Shown: positions 17,551-26,497 of the stretch, in pieces | How positions within the stretch are numbered: position 1 is the stretch's first letter | Layout: every line of letters starts with the position of its first letter | Assembly (NCBI RefSeq): GCF_014268455.2 | Contig: NZ_CP077085.1 | Span: 3,761,001-3,825,000 of the forward strand | Source: Pseudomonas shahriarae | Lineage (GTDB): Bacteria; Pseudomonadota; Gammaproteobacteria; Pseudomonadales; Pseudomonadaceae | Direction: 5' to 3' | Length of the DNA: 64,000 nt | The notes under the pieces: model-generated | What the model saw: only the letters and a program-made list of their open reading frames with translations | What the model was told of the DNA's origin: nothing | Database searches by the model: none | Made by a program: the position numbers and the translations under genes

Positions 17551-18816
17551 ATGCCCCAATCATCGTTAAGCGGCGCCGTGGTGCTGCTGTTCGCCATTGC
17601 CTGCGGCCTGTCGGTGGCAAACGTCTATTACGCCCAACCCCTGCTGGATGCCATGGCCACGACGTTCGCCATGGACCCCGCCACCGTCGGCATCGTGATC
17701 AGCCTGACCCAGGTCGGCTATGGCCTCGGTTTATTACTGCTGGTGCCGTTGGGCGATCTGCTCAACCGTCGGCACTTGATCGTCGGCCAGTTACTGCTGT
17801 CCACCGGCGCGGTATTGCTGGTCGCCCTGTCCAACAGCAGCGTGGGGTTTCTGGCTGGCCTGTTGCTGACGGGCTTGCTCGCCGTGGTGGCCCAGGTGTT
17901 GGTGGCCTACGCCGCAAACCTGGCGCGCCCCGAGCAACGGGGGCATGTGGTGGGCCTGGTGACCAGTGGCATCGTGGTTGGCTTGCTGCTGGCGCGCACG
18001 GTGTCCGGGCTCATGGCGGACCTGGCCGGCTGGCGCTCGGTGTACCTGCTGTCGGCTGGCTTGACGTTGCTGATGGCGCTGCTGCTCTGGCGTGTCTTGC
18101 CCGCTACCGAGCAGCCCCGGGCGCCAGGCGCCTATCGCCAGTTGCTCGGCTCGGTGTTCAGCCTGTTGCGCGAGGAAAAAGTGCTGCGCGACCGCGCAGT
18201 GCTGGCCTTGCTGATTTTTGCCGCGGGCACGGTGCTATGGACGCCCTTGGTATTGCCCTTGAGCGCCCCGCCGCTGTCGTTGTCCCACACCCAGATCGGC
18301 CTGTTCGGCCTTGCCGGTGCCGCCGGCGCGCTGGGAGCGGCCCATGCCGGGCGCCTGGCTGACCGAGGCTGGGCACAGTGGACCAGCGGCGCGGCCCTGG
18401 CGCTGATGCTGGTGTCTTGGCTGCCCATCGCCTTGACCCAGTCTTCGTTGTGGGCACTGTTGCTTGGGGTGATTGCCTTCGACCTCGGCCTGCAAGCCGT
18501 GCATGTCACCAGCCAAAGCCTGATCTACAGCGTGCGCCCCGAAGCCCAGAGCCGCCTGGCTGCCGGCTACATGCTGTTCTATTCGGCAGGCAGCGCCCTG
18601 GGCTCGCTCGGCGCCACCCTGATGTACGCCTGGGCCGGCTGGCTCGGCGTTTGTGCCCTGGGCGCCGCCATCAACCTACTGGCCCTGGGATACTGGTGGG
18701 CAACCCTCGGGGCTCAGTCCTTGCCGAGCATGCTTTGCAAAACGCCATCCCGGCGAATCCAGCCATGGAACAACGCCGCCGCCAAATGCAGCAACACCGT
18801 GAGGAACAGCAAATAG
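17551..18816 (+). CDS. MFS transporter (putative efflux) with a C-terminal read-through tail
   Basis: 421 residues, 12 predicted membrane segments, DHA1-type MFS. Motif A-like GDLLNRRHLIV follows the second helix; a second copy, GRLADRGWAQW, lies in the C-terminal half. The last helix ends near residue 389 (GYWWATLG). The final ~32 residues (from about AQSLPSM) are polar, unlike a transporter end, and overlap the 3' end of the convergent cytochrome b561 gene by 103 bases. This suggests loss of an earlier stop codon. Divergent from the HxlR gene, its likely regulator. Substrate unknown. Confidence 0.88.
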   Translation: MPQSSLSGAVVLLFAIACGLSVANVYYAQPLLDAMATTFAMDPATVGIVISLTQVGYGLGLLLLVPLGDLLNRRHLIVGQLLLSTGAVLLVALSNSSVGFLAGLLLTGLLAVVAQVLVAYAANLARPEQRGHVVGLVTSGIVVGLLLARTVSGLMADLAGWRSVYLLSAGLTLLMALLLWRVLPATEQPRAPGAYRQLLGSVFSLLREEKVLRDRAVLALLIFAAGTVLWTPLVLPLSAPPLSLSHTQIGLFGLAGAAGALGAAHAGRLADRGWAQWTSGAALALMLVSWLPIALTQSSLWALLLGVIAFDLGLQAVHVTSQSLIYSVRPEAQSRLAAGYMLFYSAGSALGSLGATLMYAWAGWLGVCALGAAINLLALGYWWATLGAQSLPSMLCKTPSRRIQPWNNAAAKCSNTVRNSK

Positions 18817-19250
18817 GCGAGATACCCATGGGCCTTGCGCAGAATTGCAAACAACTGCGCGTTGGCCGGCACCCACGCCGGTAACTGCAAAGAACTGCTC
18901 AGCATCACTGGGTCACCGGCCGCCGAAATCATCGCCCATCCCAACAACGGCAGCGCCAGCATCAAGCCATACAGCAGCAGATGCGACGCCTTGGCCGCCA
19001 ACACCTGCCACGCCGGCAAATCGGCAGGCAGCGGCGGCTGGCGGGTAGCAAAGCGCACCACCAGGCGCACGATCACCAACAGCAGAATCGCAATGCCCAA
19101 TGGCTTGTGCAGGTGCAACAACCATGCATGGCGCTGGGACACCGAGGCCACCATGCCAGCACCGATAAACAGCATGGCAAGGACCATCAGCGCCATCAGC
19201 CAGTGCAGCAGGCGCGCCAGCGGGGCGAAAAACCGTGGTTGAGTCTTCAT
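18714..19250 (-). CDS. cybB: Cytochrome b561 family protein
   Basis: 178 residues, four membrane helices with haem-binding His in LLHWLMALMVL, WLLHLHKPLG and the late AHGYLAYLLFLTVLLHLAAALFHG (split over two helices). It should carry electrons in the inner membrane. The start overlaps the stop of the catalase-like gene (ATGA), so they form one operon under the ECF-type promoter at 20372-20396. Such catalase-cytochrome b561 pairs next to ECF sigma genes are frequent in proteobacteria. Confidence 0.92.
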   Translation of the reverse strand: MKTQPRFFAPLARLLHWLMALMVLAMLFIGAGMVASVSQRHAWLLHLHKPLGIAILLLVIVRLVVRFATRQPPLPADLPAWQVLAAKASHLLLYGLMLALPLLGWAMISAAGDPVMLSSSLQLPAWVPANAQLFAILRKAHGYLAYLLFLTVLLHLAAALFHGWIRRDGVLQSMLGKD

Positions 19251-20329
19251 GGCTGGGACTCCTGAGAGGCGCTGTGCAACTGGCTGACTTCGCCGGTACG
19301 GCGCAGGTAGGAACTGGCATAGGCAGCAGAACGTGCAGCCAGCAGCGGGTCATTGGAGGCTTCGATACCACTGGGCAGGATCAGCGGGTCAAAGTTGATA
19401 TCGCGGCAATCACCGTCCAACTGTGGCTGACTGCGCTCGAGTACCAGGGTGCCGGCATCCAGCACCGTGTGCGCCCCAGACCAGGCCTTGCTGGCGTCAT
19501 CCACCGGGTCTAAGGGGTTGGCCAGGGTGATCTGCAACTGCCAGCGCAGGGGGCCGGCCGCCAATCGTTGCTCCAGGTCGGCCTGGAGGAAATCCGCCCC
19601 TGGCGGCGCAGCGGCTGCGCTGACGTCCTGGCTCATCGGCACCAGCCCCCAGCGCACGGCCTGGCGCTGCCCGTCGGCATTCACCAGGTAAAACGCATTG
19701 ATGCCGTTGTAACGCTCGGTGGCATAGCTGGCTGACGGCCTGGCCGTCTTGACCCAGGCCAGGAACGGCGCCGTCTCCGGATGGCTGGCAAAAAACGCCG
19801 GCATACTGGCCGGGTTCGGCTTGCCGGTCGCCGGGTCGGGAGTCCCCGCCTTGAGCATCTGGTAGAACGCCTCGGGCGTGCCCACCGGGAACACTGGCAT
19901 GCTGTTCATCCCGCTGCGCCATTGCTGGCCGTTGGCCTGGTTGAACTGCACGGCCAGGCTGCGGATCGGCACGCTGCTGTCCGGGGCATAGGGGTTGCCG
20001 CTGGGCAAGGCAAAACGGCCGATCACCGGGGTGCGGGCCTCGCTGAATACCTGCGCACGGGAATAGGCACGCGCCGCAGGACTGCTCTCGAAATAGCCCG
20101 CCACGCATACACCCTTGGAATGGTTGCGCCGGTAGCCGGGGTGCACGCCGTTATTGGTTTCCAGGGCATTGACCAGGGCCTGGGGGCGCAACCGCTGCGG
20201 GTCGAGTGTACCGTTGACGTAGGCAAACGCCCCGGCGGCGGCGCCGACGACCACGCCGATAGCGGCCAGGCGCAGCATCAGGCTGGCGCGCCCCAGCGGC
20301 GGGCGTAAGGGGGATGGTTGATCTGGCAT
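19247..20329 (-). CDS. Catalase-family peroxidase (SrpA-like), membrane-anchored or periplasmic
   Basis: 360 residues from ATG 20329, shorter than classical catalases (about 480 or more), as in the SrpA group. An N-terminal hydrophobic stretch (about residues 16-37, LMLRLAAIGVVVGAAAGAFAYV) anchors or exports it. Catalase features: the haem-pocket His in NNGVHPGYRRNHSKGV, GRFALPSGNPYAPDSSVPIRSLAVQF and MNSMPVFPVGTPEAF. It probably uses peroxide or organic peroxides with electrons from the cytochrome b561 encoded next. An ATG further upstream at 20386 lies within the promoter and is rejected. Confidence 0.9.
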   Translation of the reverse strand: MPDQPSPLRPPLGRASLMLRLAAIGVVVGAAAGAFAYVNGTLDPQRLRPQALVNALETNNGVHPGYRRNHSKGVCVAGYFESSPAARAYSRAQVFSEARTPVIGRFALPSGNPYAPDSSVPIRSLAVQFNQANGQQWRSGMNSMPVFPVGTPEAFYQMLKAGTPDPATGKPNPASMPAFFASHPETAPFLAWVKTARPSASYATERYNGINAFYLVNADGQRQAVRWGLVPMSQDVSAAAAPPGADFLQADLEQRLAAGPLRWQLQITLANPLDPVDDASKAWSGAHTVLDAGTLVLERSQPQLDGDCRDINFDPLILPSGIEASNDPLLAARSAAYASSYLRRTGEVSQLHSASQESQP

Positions 20330-20371
20330 GCAGTGCTCCAGGGCCAGCGGCCACAGGTGAGAGAGAAGCAG

Positions 20372-20396
20372 GACGAGCGTCGACACGCTCTATTCC
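20372..20396 (-). promoter_or_regulatory. ECF-sigma promoter of the catalase/cytochrome b561 operon
   Basis: On the minus strand GGAATA (20396-20391), 15 bases, then CGTC (20375-20372). The same two boxes with the same spacing precede the sigma gene on the other strand. Start inferred about 8 bases downstream, 38 bases before the catalase ATG. Confidence 0.65.
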
Positions 20397-20424
20397 CACC
20401 CGCACTGTTTATTTTTCAATCCCT

Positions 20425-20449
20425 GGAATAACCTCCAAGGCCGGACGTC
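20425..20449 (+). promoter_or_regulatory. ECF-sigma autoregulated promoter
   Basis: GGAATA at 20425-20430, 15 bases, then CGTC at 20446-20449. It mirrors the divergent catalase promoter and lies 32 bases before the sigma factor start codon. Confidence 0.65.
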
Positions 20450-20481
20450 TTCCTGGTCCAAGCACAGTGACCAAGATTGCC

Positions 20482-20988
20482 ATGCACGAACTCGACGACT
20501 CATTGCGTGAACTCCTCCCCAGGCTACGGCGCTTTGCCGTATCCCTGACACGCAACCCCAGCAGCGCCGACGACCTGGTGCAGGCCACGCTTGAGCGCGC
20601 CATCGTCAGTTGGCGCAACAAGCGCGTCGACGGCGATTTGCGCGCCTGGCTGTTCTCGATCCTCTACCGGCAGTTCCTCGACGCGCACCGGCGTTCGCGG
20701 CGTTATGCGCGGATGCTGGAGTTCTTCACCGGTCGTGATGACGCGCAACCGTCAGTCGAACGTACGGTGATCGCCCAATCGACCCTGCAAGCCTTCGACC
20801 AGTTGAGCAGCGAGCAACGCGCCCTGCTGCTGTGGGTTTCGGTGGAAGGCTTGAGCTACAAGGAAGTCGCCCATATCCTCGACGTGCCCATCGGCACCGT
20901 GATGTCACGCCTGTCCCGTGCCCGCCAGGCCTTGCGCCAGCTCAGCGACGGTGACATCACCCGCCCTTCCCTGCGGATACTCAAATGA
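20482..20988 (+). CDS. ECF (extracytoplasmic function) RNA polymerase sigma factor
   Basis: 168 residues. Region 2 (LLPRLRRFAVSLTRNPSSADDLVQ, then LRAWLFSILYRQFLD) and region 4 (LDQLSSEQ-type helix, then LSYKEVAHILDVPIGTVMSRLSRAR) are both clear. ATG 20482 is chosen: an upstream in-frame start at 20314 would include the promoter. The stop overlaps the anti-sigma start (ATGA). The two promoter-like elements before this gene and before the catalase operon suggest that it controls both. Confidence 0.93.
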   Translation: MHELDDSLRELLPRLRRFAVSLTRNPSSADDLVQATLERAIVSWRNKRVDGDLRAWLFSILYRQFLDAHRRSRRYARMLEFFTGRDDAQPSVERTVIAQSTLQAFDQLSSEQRALLLWVSVEGLSYKEVAHILDVPIGTVMSRLSRARQALRQLSDGDITRPSLRILK

Positions 20989-21731
20989 TCAGCCTGCCCC
21001 CCAACGAACGCGACCTGCACGCGTACGTCGATCACCAGCTCAGCGAGCCGGATCGCCGCCAACTGCAGATCTGGCTCGCCGCCCACCCCGAGGTCGCGGC
21101 CCAGGTCCACGCCTGGCAACAGGATGCCCAGCACCTGCGCACGGCCATCGGTGCGCCGCCAGCGGCCAACCCCGAGTTGGATCCGGCGCAGATTCGCCAG
21201 CGTCTCAAGCACCAGTCGCGCCGCCAGCTGGCCACTGCCGCCATGCTGGTGCTCGCCGTCGGCCTGGGCGGCCTGGGTGGCTGGCAAGCGCGGCAGGCGA
21301 CCCTGGTCGCCAGCGCACTGCCGATGACCGACGCCATGCAGGCGTACCGCCTGTTTGCCCAGAACCCAATCATGCCCGCCGATTACCAGGTGCAGGGCAA
21401 TGGCGATATGCAAGCCTGGCTCGACCGTTACTTCGCCCAGGCCCATCGCCTGCCAGACCTCAGCGAGGCCGGCTTCAGCCCGGTCAGCGCACGGCTGCTC
21501 AGCACCGATCAGGGCGCGGCAGCGATGGTGCTTTACGAGAACCCGCAGGGCCGGCGCATCAGTTTTTATATTCGCCCGCCCGGCCCGCAAAACACCCTGC
21601 TGCCACGGGGCAGCCGCAGTGCCGATGGACTGCAGGCCGAATACTGGTCCAGCCCCGGCTACAACTATGCGATGGTCAGCCCGGAGGACGAGCCGACCAC
21701 CCCATTGCTCAAGCAGACCACCCGGTTCTAG
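20985..21731 (+). CDS. Anti-sigma factor, single membrane segment
   Basis: 248 residues. The N-terminal cytoplasmic part (DLHAYVDHQLSEPDRRQLQIWLAAHPE) looks like the anti-sigma domain of RsgI/ChrR-free ECF partners. One membrane helix at about residues 79-97 (LATAAMLVLAVGLGGLGG) is followed by a periplasmic domain with DYQVQGNGDMQAWLDRYF and repeated short beta segments. It overlaps the sigma gene by 4 bases and should hold the sigma factor until a periplasmic signal, perhaps oxidative, releases it. The signal is inferred from the catalase in the same module. Confidence 0.85.
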   Translation: MISLPPNERDLHAYVDHQLSEPDRRQLQIWLAAHPEVAAQVHAWQQDAQHLRTAIGAPPAANPELDPAQIRQRLKHQSRRQLATAAMLVLAVGLGGLGGWQARQATLVASALPMTDAMQAYRLFAQNPIMPADYQVQGNGDMQAWLDRYFAQAHRLPDLSEAGFSPVSARLLSTDQGAAAMVLYENPQGRRISFYIRPPGPQNTLLPRGSRSADGLQAEYWSSPGYNYAMVSPEDEPTTPLLKQTTRF

Positions 21732-21743
21732 GACGCCAACGCC

Positions 21744-22856
21744 ATGCCTTTTCGAGAGAGCCGCCCCCGGCGCCTGCCCCTGCTCAAACGCCTGCTGGGC
21801 AAAAAAACCGCCCACGACAGCGCGCCAGCCATTCAGCGCTTCTTCGCGGACAAGGCTCGGCAACAGGGCTACACCCTCAGCCCCAGCCAGGTGCAGGTGA
21901 TCGACGCTATGGCGCGGCAGGCCGCACACCTGCTGGCCCAGCGCCCGACCCGCAGCCTGTACCTGCACGGCGCTGTCGGCCGGGGCAAAAGCTGGCTGCT
22001 GGACGGGTTTTTCCAGGCCCTGCCGTTGCCTGACAAGCAGCGGGTACATTTCCACGACTTTTTCGCCCGCCTGCACCGCGGCATGTTTGCCCACCGCCAG
22101 CAGGCCGATACCCTGGGCGCCACCCTGGATCAATTGCTCGACGGCTGCCGGGTGCTGTGTTTCGACGAGTTCCATGTGCATGACATCGGCGACGCGATGT
22201 TGATCACCCGCCTGTTCAAGGCCCTGTTCCAACGGGGCATCCTGCTGCTGGTCACCTCCAATTACCCGCCCCAGGGCTTGCTGCCCAACCCGCTGTACCA
22301 TCAGCGCTTCAAGCCGGTGATTGACTTGATCAGCGCGCGCATGGACGTCATGGAAGTCAGCGCGCCTCAGGACTACCGGGGCCTGGCGCAGAACCACCAG
22401 CTGCAGCGCTTCACCCATGGCCAGTACGTGTGGCCGGGCGCCCCGGCCCAGCGCCGTGAGCTGGGGCTGCCCGCCACCGATGGCCCGCCCCTGGCGCTGG
22501 CGGTCGGCTCGCGGCAACTGCAGGTGCGCTGGCACCAGGCGCGCAGCCTGGCCTTGACCTTCAACGACCTGTGCGAACAGCCCACCGCCGTGATGGATTA
22601 CCTGCTGCTGTGCGAGGATTTCGACCACTGGATCATCGACGACCTGCCGCTGCTCGGCGATTGCCCGATTGCCGTGCAACAGCGCTTTATCAACCTGATC
22701 GACGTGCTGTACGACCAGGACAAGCACCTGACCCTGCTGGGCCAACAGCCACTGGACGATGCCCTGCAAGGCCAGGCGATTGACCTGGCGCGCACCCGCA
22801 GCCGCCTGGGGCAGTTGCAACAAGTCAGCCCGCTGGCGCTCAAGTCGCTATCATGA
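21744..22856 (+). CDS. zapE: ZapE/AFG1-type P-loop ATPase
   Basis: 370 residues, AAA-like ATPase. Walker A is HGAVGRGKS (residues 75-83), Walker B VLCFDEFHVHD near 142, then the sensor-1 LLVTSNYPPQGLLPN. ZapE binds FtsZ rings in Enterobacteria; mitochondrial AFG1 handles membrane proteins. This copy starts with a basic stretch (RRLPLLKRLLGKK) and lies 12 bases after the anti-sigma gene and 35 bases before the LRR-kinase gene, so it may be read with the stress module. It may be a second copy besides a main zapE elsewhere; the window cannot tell. Confidence 0.85.
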   Translation: MPFRESRPRRLPLLKRLLGKKTAHDSAPAIQRFFADKARQQGYTLSPSQVQVIDAMARQAAHLLAQRPTRSLYLHGAVGRGKSWLLDGFFQALPLPDKQRVHFHDFFARLHRGMFAHRQQADTLGATLDQLLDGCRVLCFDEFHVHDIGDAMLITRLFKALFQRGILLLVTSNYPPQGLLPNPLYHQRFKPVIDLISARMDVMEVSAPQDYRGLAQNHQLQRFTHGQYVWPGAPAQRRELGLPATDGPPLALAVGSRQLQVRWHQARSLALTFNDLCEQPTAVMDYLLLCEDFDHWIIDDLPLLGDCPIAVQQRFINLIDVLYDQDKHLTLLGQQPLDDALQGQAIDLARTRSRLGQLQQVSPLALKSLS

Positions 22857-22891
22857 GCGCCTTTGACCTTGTCGAGTGACCTAAGCTGTTC

Positions 22892-24196
22892 ATGGATACC
22901 CTTGCCCAACTCAAGGCTGGCCAACTGGCTGGCATCAAGCGCCTGGACCTGTCCTGCGGCCTGACGCAGTTCCCCCGGGAAATCTTCGACCTGGCCGACT
23001 CCCTGGAAATCCTCAACCTGAGCGGCAACGCCCTGCGCAGCCTGCCCGACGACCTGCACCGGCTGCCCCACCTGCGCGTGCTGTTTTGCTCGGACAACGC
23101 CTTCACCGAACTGCCGGCGTGCCTGGGGCAATGCCAGCAATTGAGCATGGTCGGCTTCAAGGCCAACCAGATCGAGCAGGTGTCGGCTGCTGCACTGCCG
23201 CCGCAATTGCGTTGGTTGATCCTCACCGATAACCGTCTCAGCCACTTGCCGGATGAACTCGGCGAACGGCCGCTGCTGCAAAAACTCATGCTGGCCGGTA
23301 ATCGCCTGGAGCAACTGCCGGCGAGCCTGGCCCAGTGCCATAACCTCGAACTGCTGCGCATCGCCGCCAACCGCCTGACGCAATTGCCGCAATGGCTGCT
23401 GACGCTGCCGCGCCTGACCTGGCTGGCCTATGCCGGCAACCCGGTGGAAAGCGCGGTCGAACTGGCAATTGACGACAACACAGCGAATATTCCCTGGGCC
23501 GAACTGGAGCTGGCCGAGGTGCTCGGCGAAGGCGCCTCGGGGGTGATTCGCAAGGCACTGCGCAAACCGTCGAACGAGCCGGTCGCGGTCAAACTCTATA
23601 AGGGCACCATCACCAGCGACGGTTCACCGCTGCATGAAATGCAGGCCTGCATTGCCGCCGGGCTGCACCCCAACCTGATCAAGGTGCAAGGCCGGGTAAT
23701 CGGCCACCCCGATGACCAGGCCGCGCTGGTGATGGACCTGATCGACCCGAGCTACCGCAACCTCGCCGGCCTGCCCAGCCTGGCGTCCTGCACACGGGAC
23801 ATCTACGACCCCGCCAGCCGTTTCAGCGTGGCTGTGGCGTTGCGCATGGCGCGCGGCATCGCCTCCGTGGCCGCACACCTGCACCGGCACGGCATCACCC
23901 ATGGCGACCTGTATGGCCACAATATCCTGTGGAATGCCGGGGGTGATTGTTTGCTGGGGGACTTTGGCGCGGCGTCATTCCATGCCACGGCCGACACCTT
24001 GGAAACCAGGGCGTTGCAGCGCATTGAAGTGCGGGCGTTCGGGGTGTTGCTGGGGGAGTTGCTGGAGCGCATTGATGCAGGTTTGAGCAATGACCAGCGC
24101 CAGGTGCTGGAGGCGCTGCGGGACCGCTGCTGCCAGCCGCAGGTGCTGGCGCGTCCGGCGTTCGAAGAGATCGAGGCACTGCTGTCCTCACTCTGA
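22892..24196 (+). CDS. Leucine-rich-repeat protein fused to a Ser/Thr-type protein kinase
   Basis: 434 residues, cytoplasmic, no membrane segment. Residues ~15-190 are LRRs of the L-x-x-L-x-L-x-x-N-x-L-x-x-L-P form (for example LEILNLSGNALRSLPDDL, LRWLILTDNRLSHLPDEL). Residues ~205-434 are a eukaryotic-like kinase: glycine loop LGEGASGVIRK, VAVK with Lys234, catalytic loop HGDLYGHN (Asp339, Asn344) and DFG 357-359. All catalytic residues are present, so it is probably active. It follows zapE by 35 bases. Similar proteins occur in other pseudomonads; I know no described function. Confidence 0.88.
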   Translation: MDTLAQLKAGQLAGIKRLDLSCGLTQFPREIFDLADSLEILNLSGNALRSLPDDLHRLPHLRVLFCSDNAFTELPACLGQCQQLSMVGFKANQIEQVSAAALPPQLRWLILTDNRLSHLPDELGERPLLQKLMLAGNRLEQLPASLAQCHNLELLRIAANRLTQLPQWLLTLPRLTWLAYAGNPVESAVELAIDDNTANIPWAELELAEVLGEGASGVIRKALRKPSNEPVAVKLYKGTITSDGSPLHEMQACIAAGLHPNLIKVQGRVIGHPDDQAALVMDLIDPSYRNLAGLPSLASCTRDIYDPASRFSVAVALRMARGIASVAAHLHRHGITHGDLYGHNILWNAGGDCLLGDFGAASFHATADTLETRALQRIEVRAFGVLLGELLERIDAGLSNDQRQVLEALRDRCCQPQVLARPAFEEIEALLSSL

Positions 24197-24226
24197 AACG
24201 CCCTGCAAATGCGGAAGCGGGCTTAT

Positions 24227-24314
24227 GTGGGAGCGGGCTTGCCCGCGATAGCAGTGGGTCAGCCAGCTGATGTGCCATCTGATACACCGCAATCGCGGGC
24301 AAACCCGCTCCCAA
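24227..24314. repeat. REP pair
   Basis: Facing REP copies (GGGAGCGGGCTTGCCCGCGA and TCGCGGGCAAACCCGCTCCC) between the convergent kinase and YebC-family genes. Confidence 0.88.
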
Positions 24315-24345
24315 ACAAGCCCGTGCCCATAATTCCAGGCCGGGT

Positions 24346-25053
24346 TTAGCCCGCCAGGCCGACGAACATGTCCTGCACGTCGTCATGGTTGTCCAGGCCT
24401 TCCAGGAAGGCTTCGACTTCAGCCATCTGCTCGTCGCTCAGGCCGCTGACCGGGTTTTTCGCGAGGTAGCCCAACTTCGCCGACAACACGGTAAAACCCT
24501 GCTCCGGCAACGCCTTCTGCACCGCGTCCAGGTCGGTGGTCTCGGTGATGAAAAGGGTCGTGCCCTCTTCTTCACCTTCTTCAAAGTCCTGGGCACCGGC
24601 TTCGATGGCGGCCATTTCCGGGTCGGCATCGGGGGTGTCCGGCGAGGCCTCGATCAGCCCTACATGGTTAAAGTCCCAGGCCACCGAGCCCGAAGCTCCG
24701 AGTTGCCCCTTGCGGAAAGCTACGCGGATTTCCGCCACGGTGCGGTTGATGTTGTCGGTCACGCATTCAACGATCAACGGCACCTGGTGCGGGGCGAACC
24801 CTTCATAAGTCACGCGATGGTACTGCACGGTCTCGCCGAGCAGGCCCGCGCCTTTCTTGATTGCGCGCTCCAGGGTTTCCTTGGGCATCGAGGCCTTTTT
24901 GGCCTGCTCGACCACCAGACGCAGGTGGGCGTTGGTCGCGGTGTCCGCACCGTTACGGGCGGCAATGGTGATTTCCTTCACCAGCTTGCCGAAAATCTTG
25001 CCCTTGGCATTGGATGCCGCTTCTTTATGTTTAACCTTCCACTGTGCGCCCAT
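24346..25053 (-). CDS. YebC/PmpR-family protein
   Basis: 235 residues, the standard YebC/TACO1 length with three domains. It begins [19 protein letters not shown] rather than the MAGHSKW of the main YebC, so it is the YeeN-like paralogue. Visible: [33 protein letters not shown]-type [19 protein letters not shown], and the acidic C-terminus with [14 protein letters not shown]. Family members act in translation of proline-rich stretches or as transcription regulators (PmpR). Single gene, between a REP pair and the transporter gene. Confidence 0.9.
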   Translation of the reverse strand: MGAQWKVKHKEAASNAKGKIFGKLVKEITIAARNGADTATNAHLRLVVEQAKKASMPKETLERAIKKGAGLLGETVQYHRVTYEGFAPHQVPLIVECVTDNINRTVAEIRVAFRKGQLGASGSVAWDFNHVGLIEASPDTPDADPEMAAIEAGAQDFEEGEEEGTTLFITETTDLDAVQKALPEQGFTVLSAKLGYLAKNPVSGLSDEQMAEVEAFLEGLDNHDDVQDMFVGLAG

Positions 25054-25171
25054 GACTCACTCTCTTGATATCCGTGGCGCCGAGACGTCTACTGGCCGGC
25101 GCTTTGGCCGCAGAGTTTATAGGGCAAGAACCCATCGTTCCACCAAAAAACCGGCCAGCGTTGCAGGTACC

Positions 25172-26497
25172 TCAGGTGCGCAGGGGTTTGATTGCCACAG
25201 TGCGATCCGGCACAAAGTCGCCCACTTGCGCCAATACCGCAGGCCGGGCGTTCCAATAAGGCATCAGCACCAGCGAGGAAAACAGGGCGGCGCCGGCGAA
25301 CACGATAAACACCGTCACCGTGTCGAAGTAGCCCGGCAGCAGGCCACCGAGGATCGCGCCCACCGAGCCGCAACCGTTGACGAAACCCGCCGCCGTAGCG
25401 CCGGCCTTGGCGGTACCGAAGTCAATGGCCGCCGTGCTGCTGATCATCGAGTCCGGCCCGTACAGGGTCAGGCCCATGACAAACAGCAAAGCCATCACCA
25501 ACATCACACTGCCGGTATGCAACGCCCCCATAAACAGCGCCAGGGACACGGTCAGCGCCAACAAACTGAGAACACAGGCCGGCATGCGCCGGGCGCCGAA
25601 CAGTTTGTCGGACGCCAGGCCAATCATGATCGGCCCCAACAACCCCGCCAGCTCGAACGCCGTGGGCACAATGGCCGCGCCGACCTTGCCCACCGAGGGC
25701 ATCTGCTCATAGACAATCACCGGGCCCCACAACAGGATCGCGTAACGCGCCGGTTTCAACAGGAAGTACGCCAGGCCCAGGGTCAGCACCGTGCGGTTGC
25801 GCAAGATCTCGCGCAATGGCTCAAGGATGCTGATTTTTTTCGCCGCCGCCTGCTCTTCGGCGCTCATTGCCGGCTCGGGCTCCACTTCTGGCAGGCCAAC
25901 GTCCTGTGGCGTGTTGCGCTGGAAAATAAAGAACAGCACCGCCACCACCGCCACCACCGCGGCACTGGAGATAAATGCCGCGTGCCAACTGCCAATCAGG
26001 GTGTAGGCCCACCAGCCGGCAAAGGGCGAGGCCACCAGCCCGCCAAACGCGTAACACGAGCTCCACAAGCCCAGCACCCGCCCGCGCTGTTGCGCCGGGA
26101 AGAAACTACCGAGGTTCTTGCACAGCCCCGACCAGCCGGTGGATTGCGCCAACCCCTGGATCAACATGCACGTGACAAAGATCGGCAAGGTGGCAAACGT
26201 GCCCATGACCAGGGCGGCAGCCGCCGAAATCACCAGCCCGCCCAACACCACCACCCGTGGGCCGAAACGGTCGGCGAGTATGCCCCAGGTGAACTGGCCG
26301 ACGGCATAGGCCGCCAGGTACAGGCCATCCAGGTTGGCCATCATCATCTTGTCCAGCGGGAAACTCGGGTCGTCAACGATCCCTAACTTGGCCACGGAAA
26401 ATGCTTTGCGGGTGAAATAGAAAGCGGCATATGCCAGCCAGGTGATGGCGAAAATCTGCACGCGCCAACGCTTGATGCTACCCATAGGGATATTCAT
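25172..26497 (-). CDS. MFS transporter of the organophosphate:Pi antiporter (OPA) type, probably for 2-aminoethylphosphonate
   Basis: 441 residues from ATG 26497, 12 membrane segments. The start region FAITWLAYAAFYFTRKAFSVAK and GILADRFGPRVVVLGG are typical of the GlpT/UhpT (OPA) family, as is GLYLAAYAVGQF. It lies beside two LysR genes and phnWX, so uptake of 2-aminoethylphosphonate or a related phosphonate is likely. I recall OPA-type AEP transporters (AepP), but specificity here is inferred. An upstream in-frame start at 26632 lies in the leader; the chosen ATG has GAGG about 12 bases before it. Confidence 0.82.
   Translation of the reverse strand: MNIPMGSIKRWRVQIFAITWLAYAAFYFTRKAFSVAKLGIVDDPSFPLDKMMMANLDGLYLAAYAVGQFTWGILADRFGPRVVVLGGLVISAAAALVMGTFATLPIFVTCMLIQGLAQSTGWSGLCKNLGSFFPAQQRGRVLGLWSSCYAFGGLVASPFAGWWAYTLIGSWHAAFISSAAVVAVVAVLFFIFQRNTPQDVGLPEVEPEPAMSAEEQAAAKKISILEPLREILRNRTVLTLGLAYFLLKPARYAILLWGPVIVYEQMPSVGKVGAAIVPTAFELAGLLGPIMIGLASDKLFGARRMPACVLSLLALTVSLALFMGALHTGSVMLVMALLFVMGLTLYGPDSMISSTAAIDFGTAKAGATAAGFVNGCGSVGAILGGLLPGYFDTVTVFIVFAGAALFSSLVLMPYWNARPAVLAQVGDFVPDRTVAIKPLRT

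Noticed and set aside
23895..24386. Minus-strand frame over the end of the LRR kinase gene and the REP pair
   Set aside because: It crosses the REP pair and the YebC-family stop and is antisense to the kinase gene.
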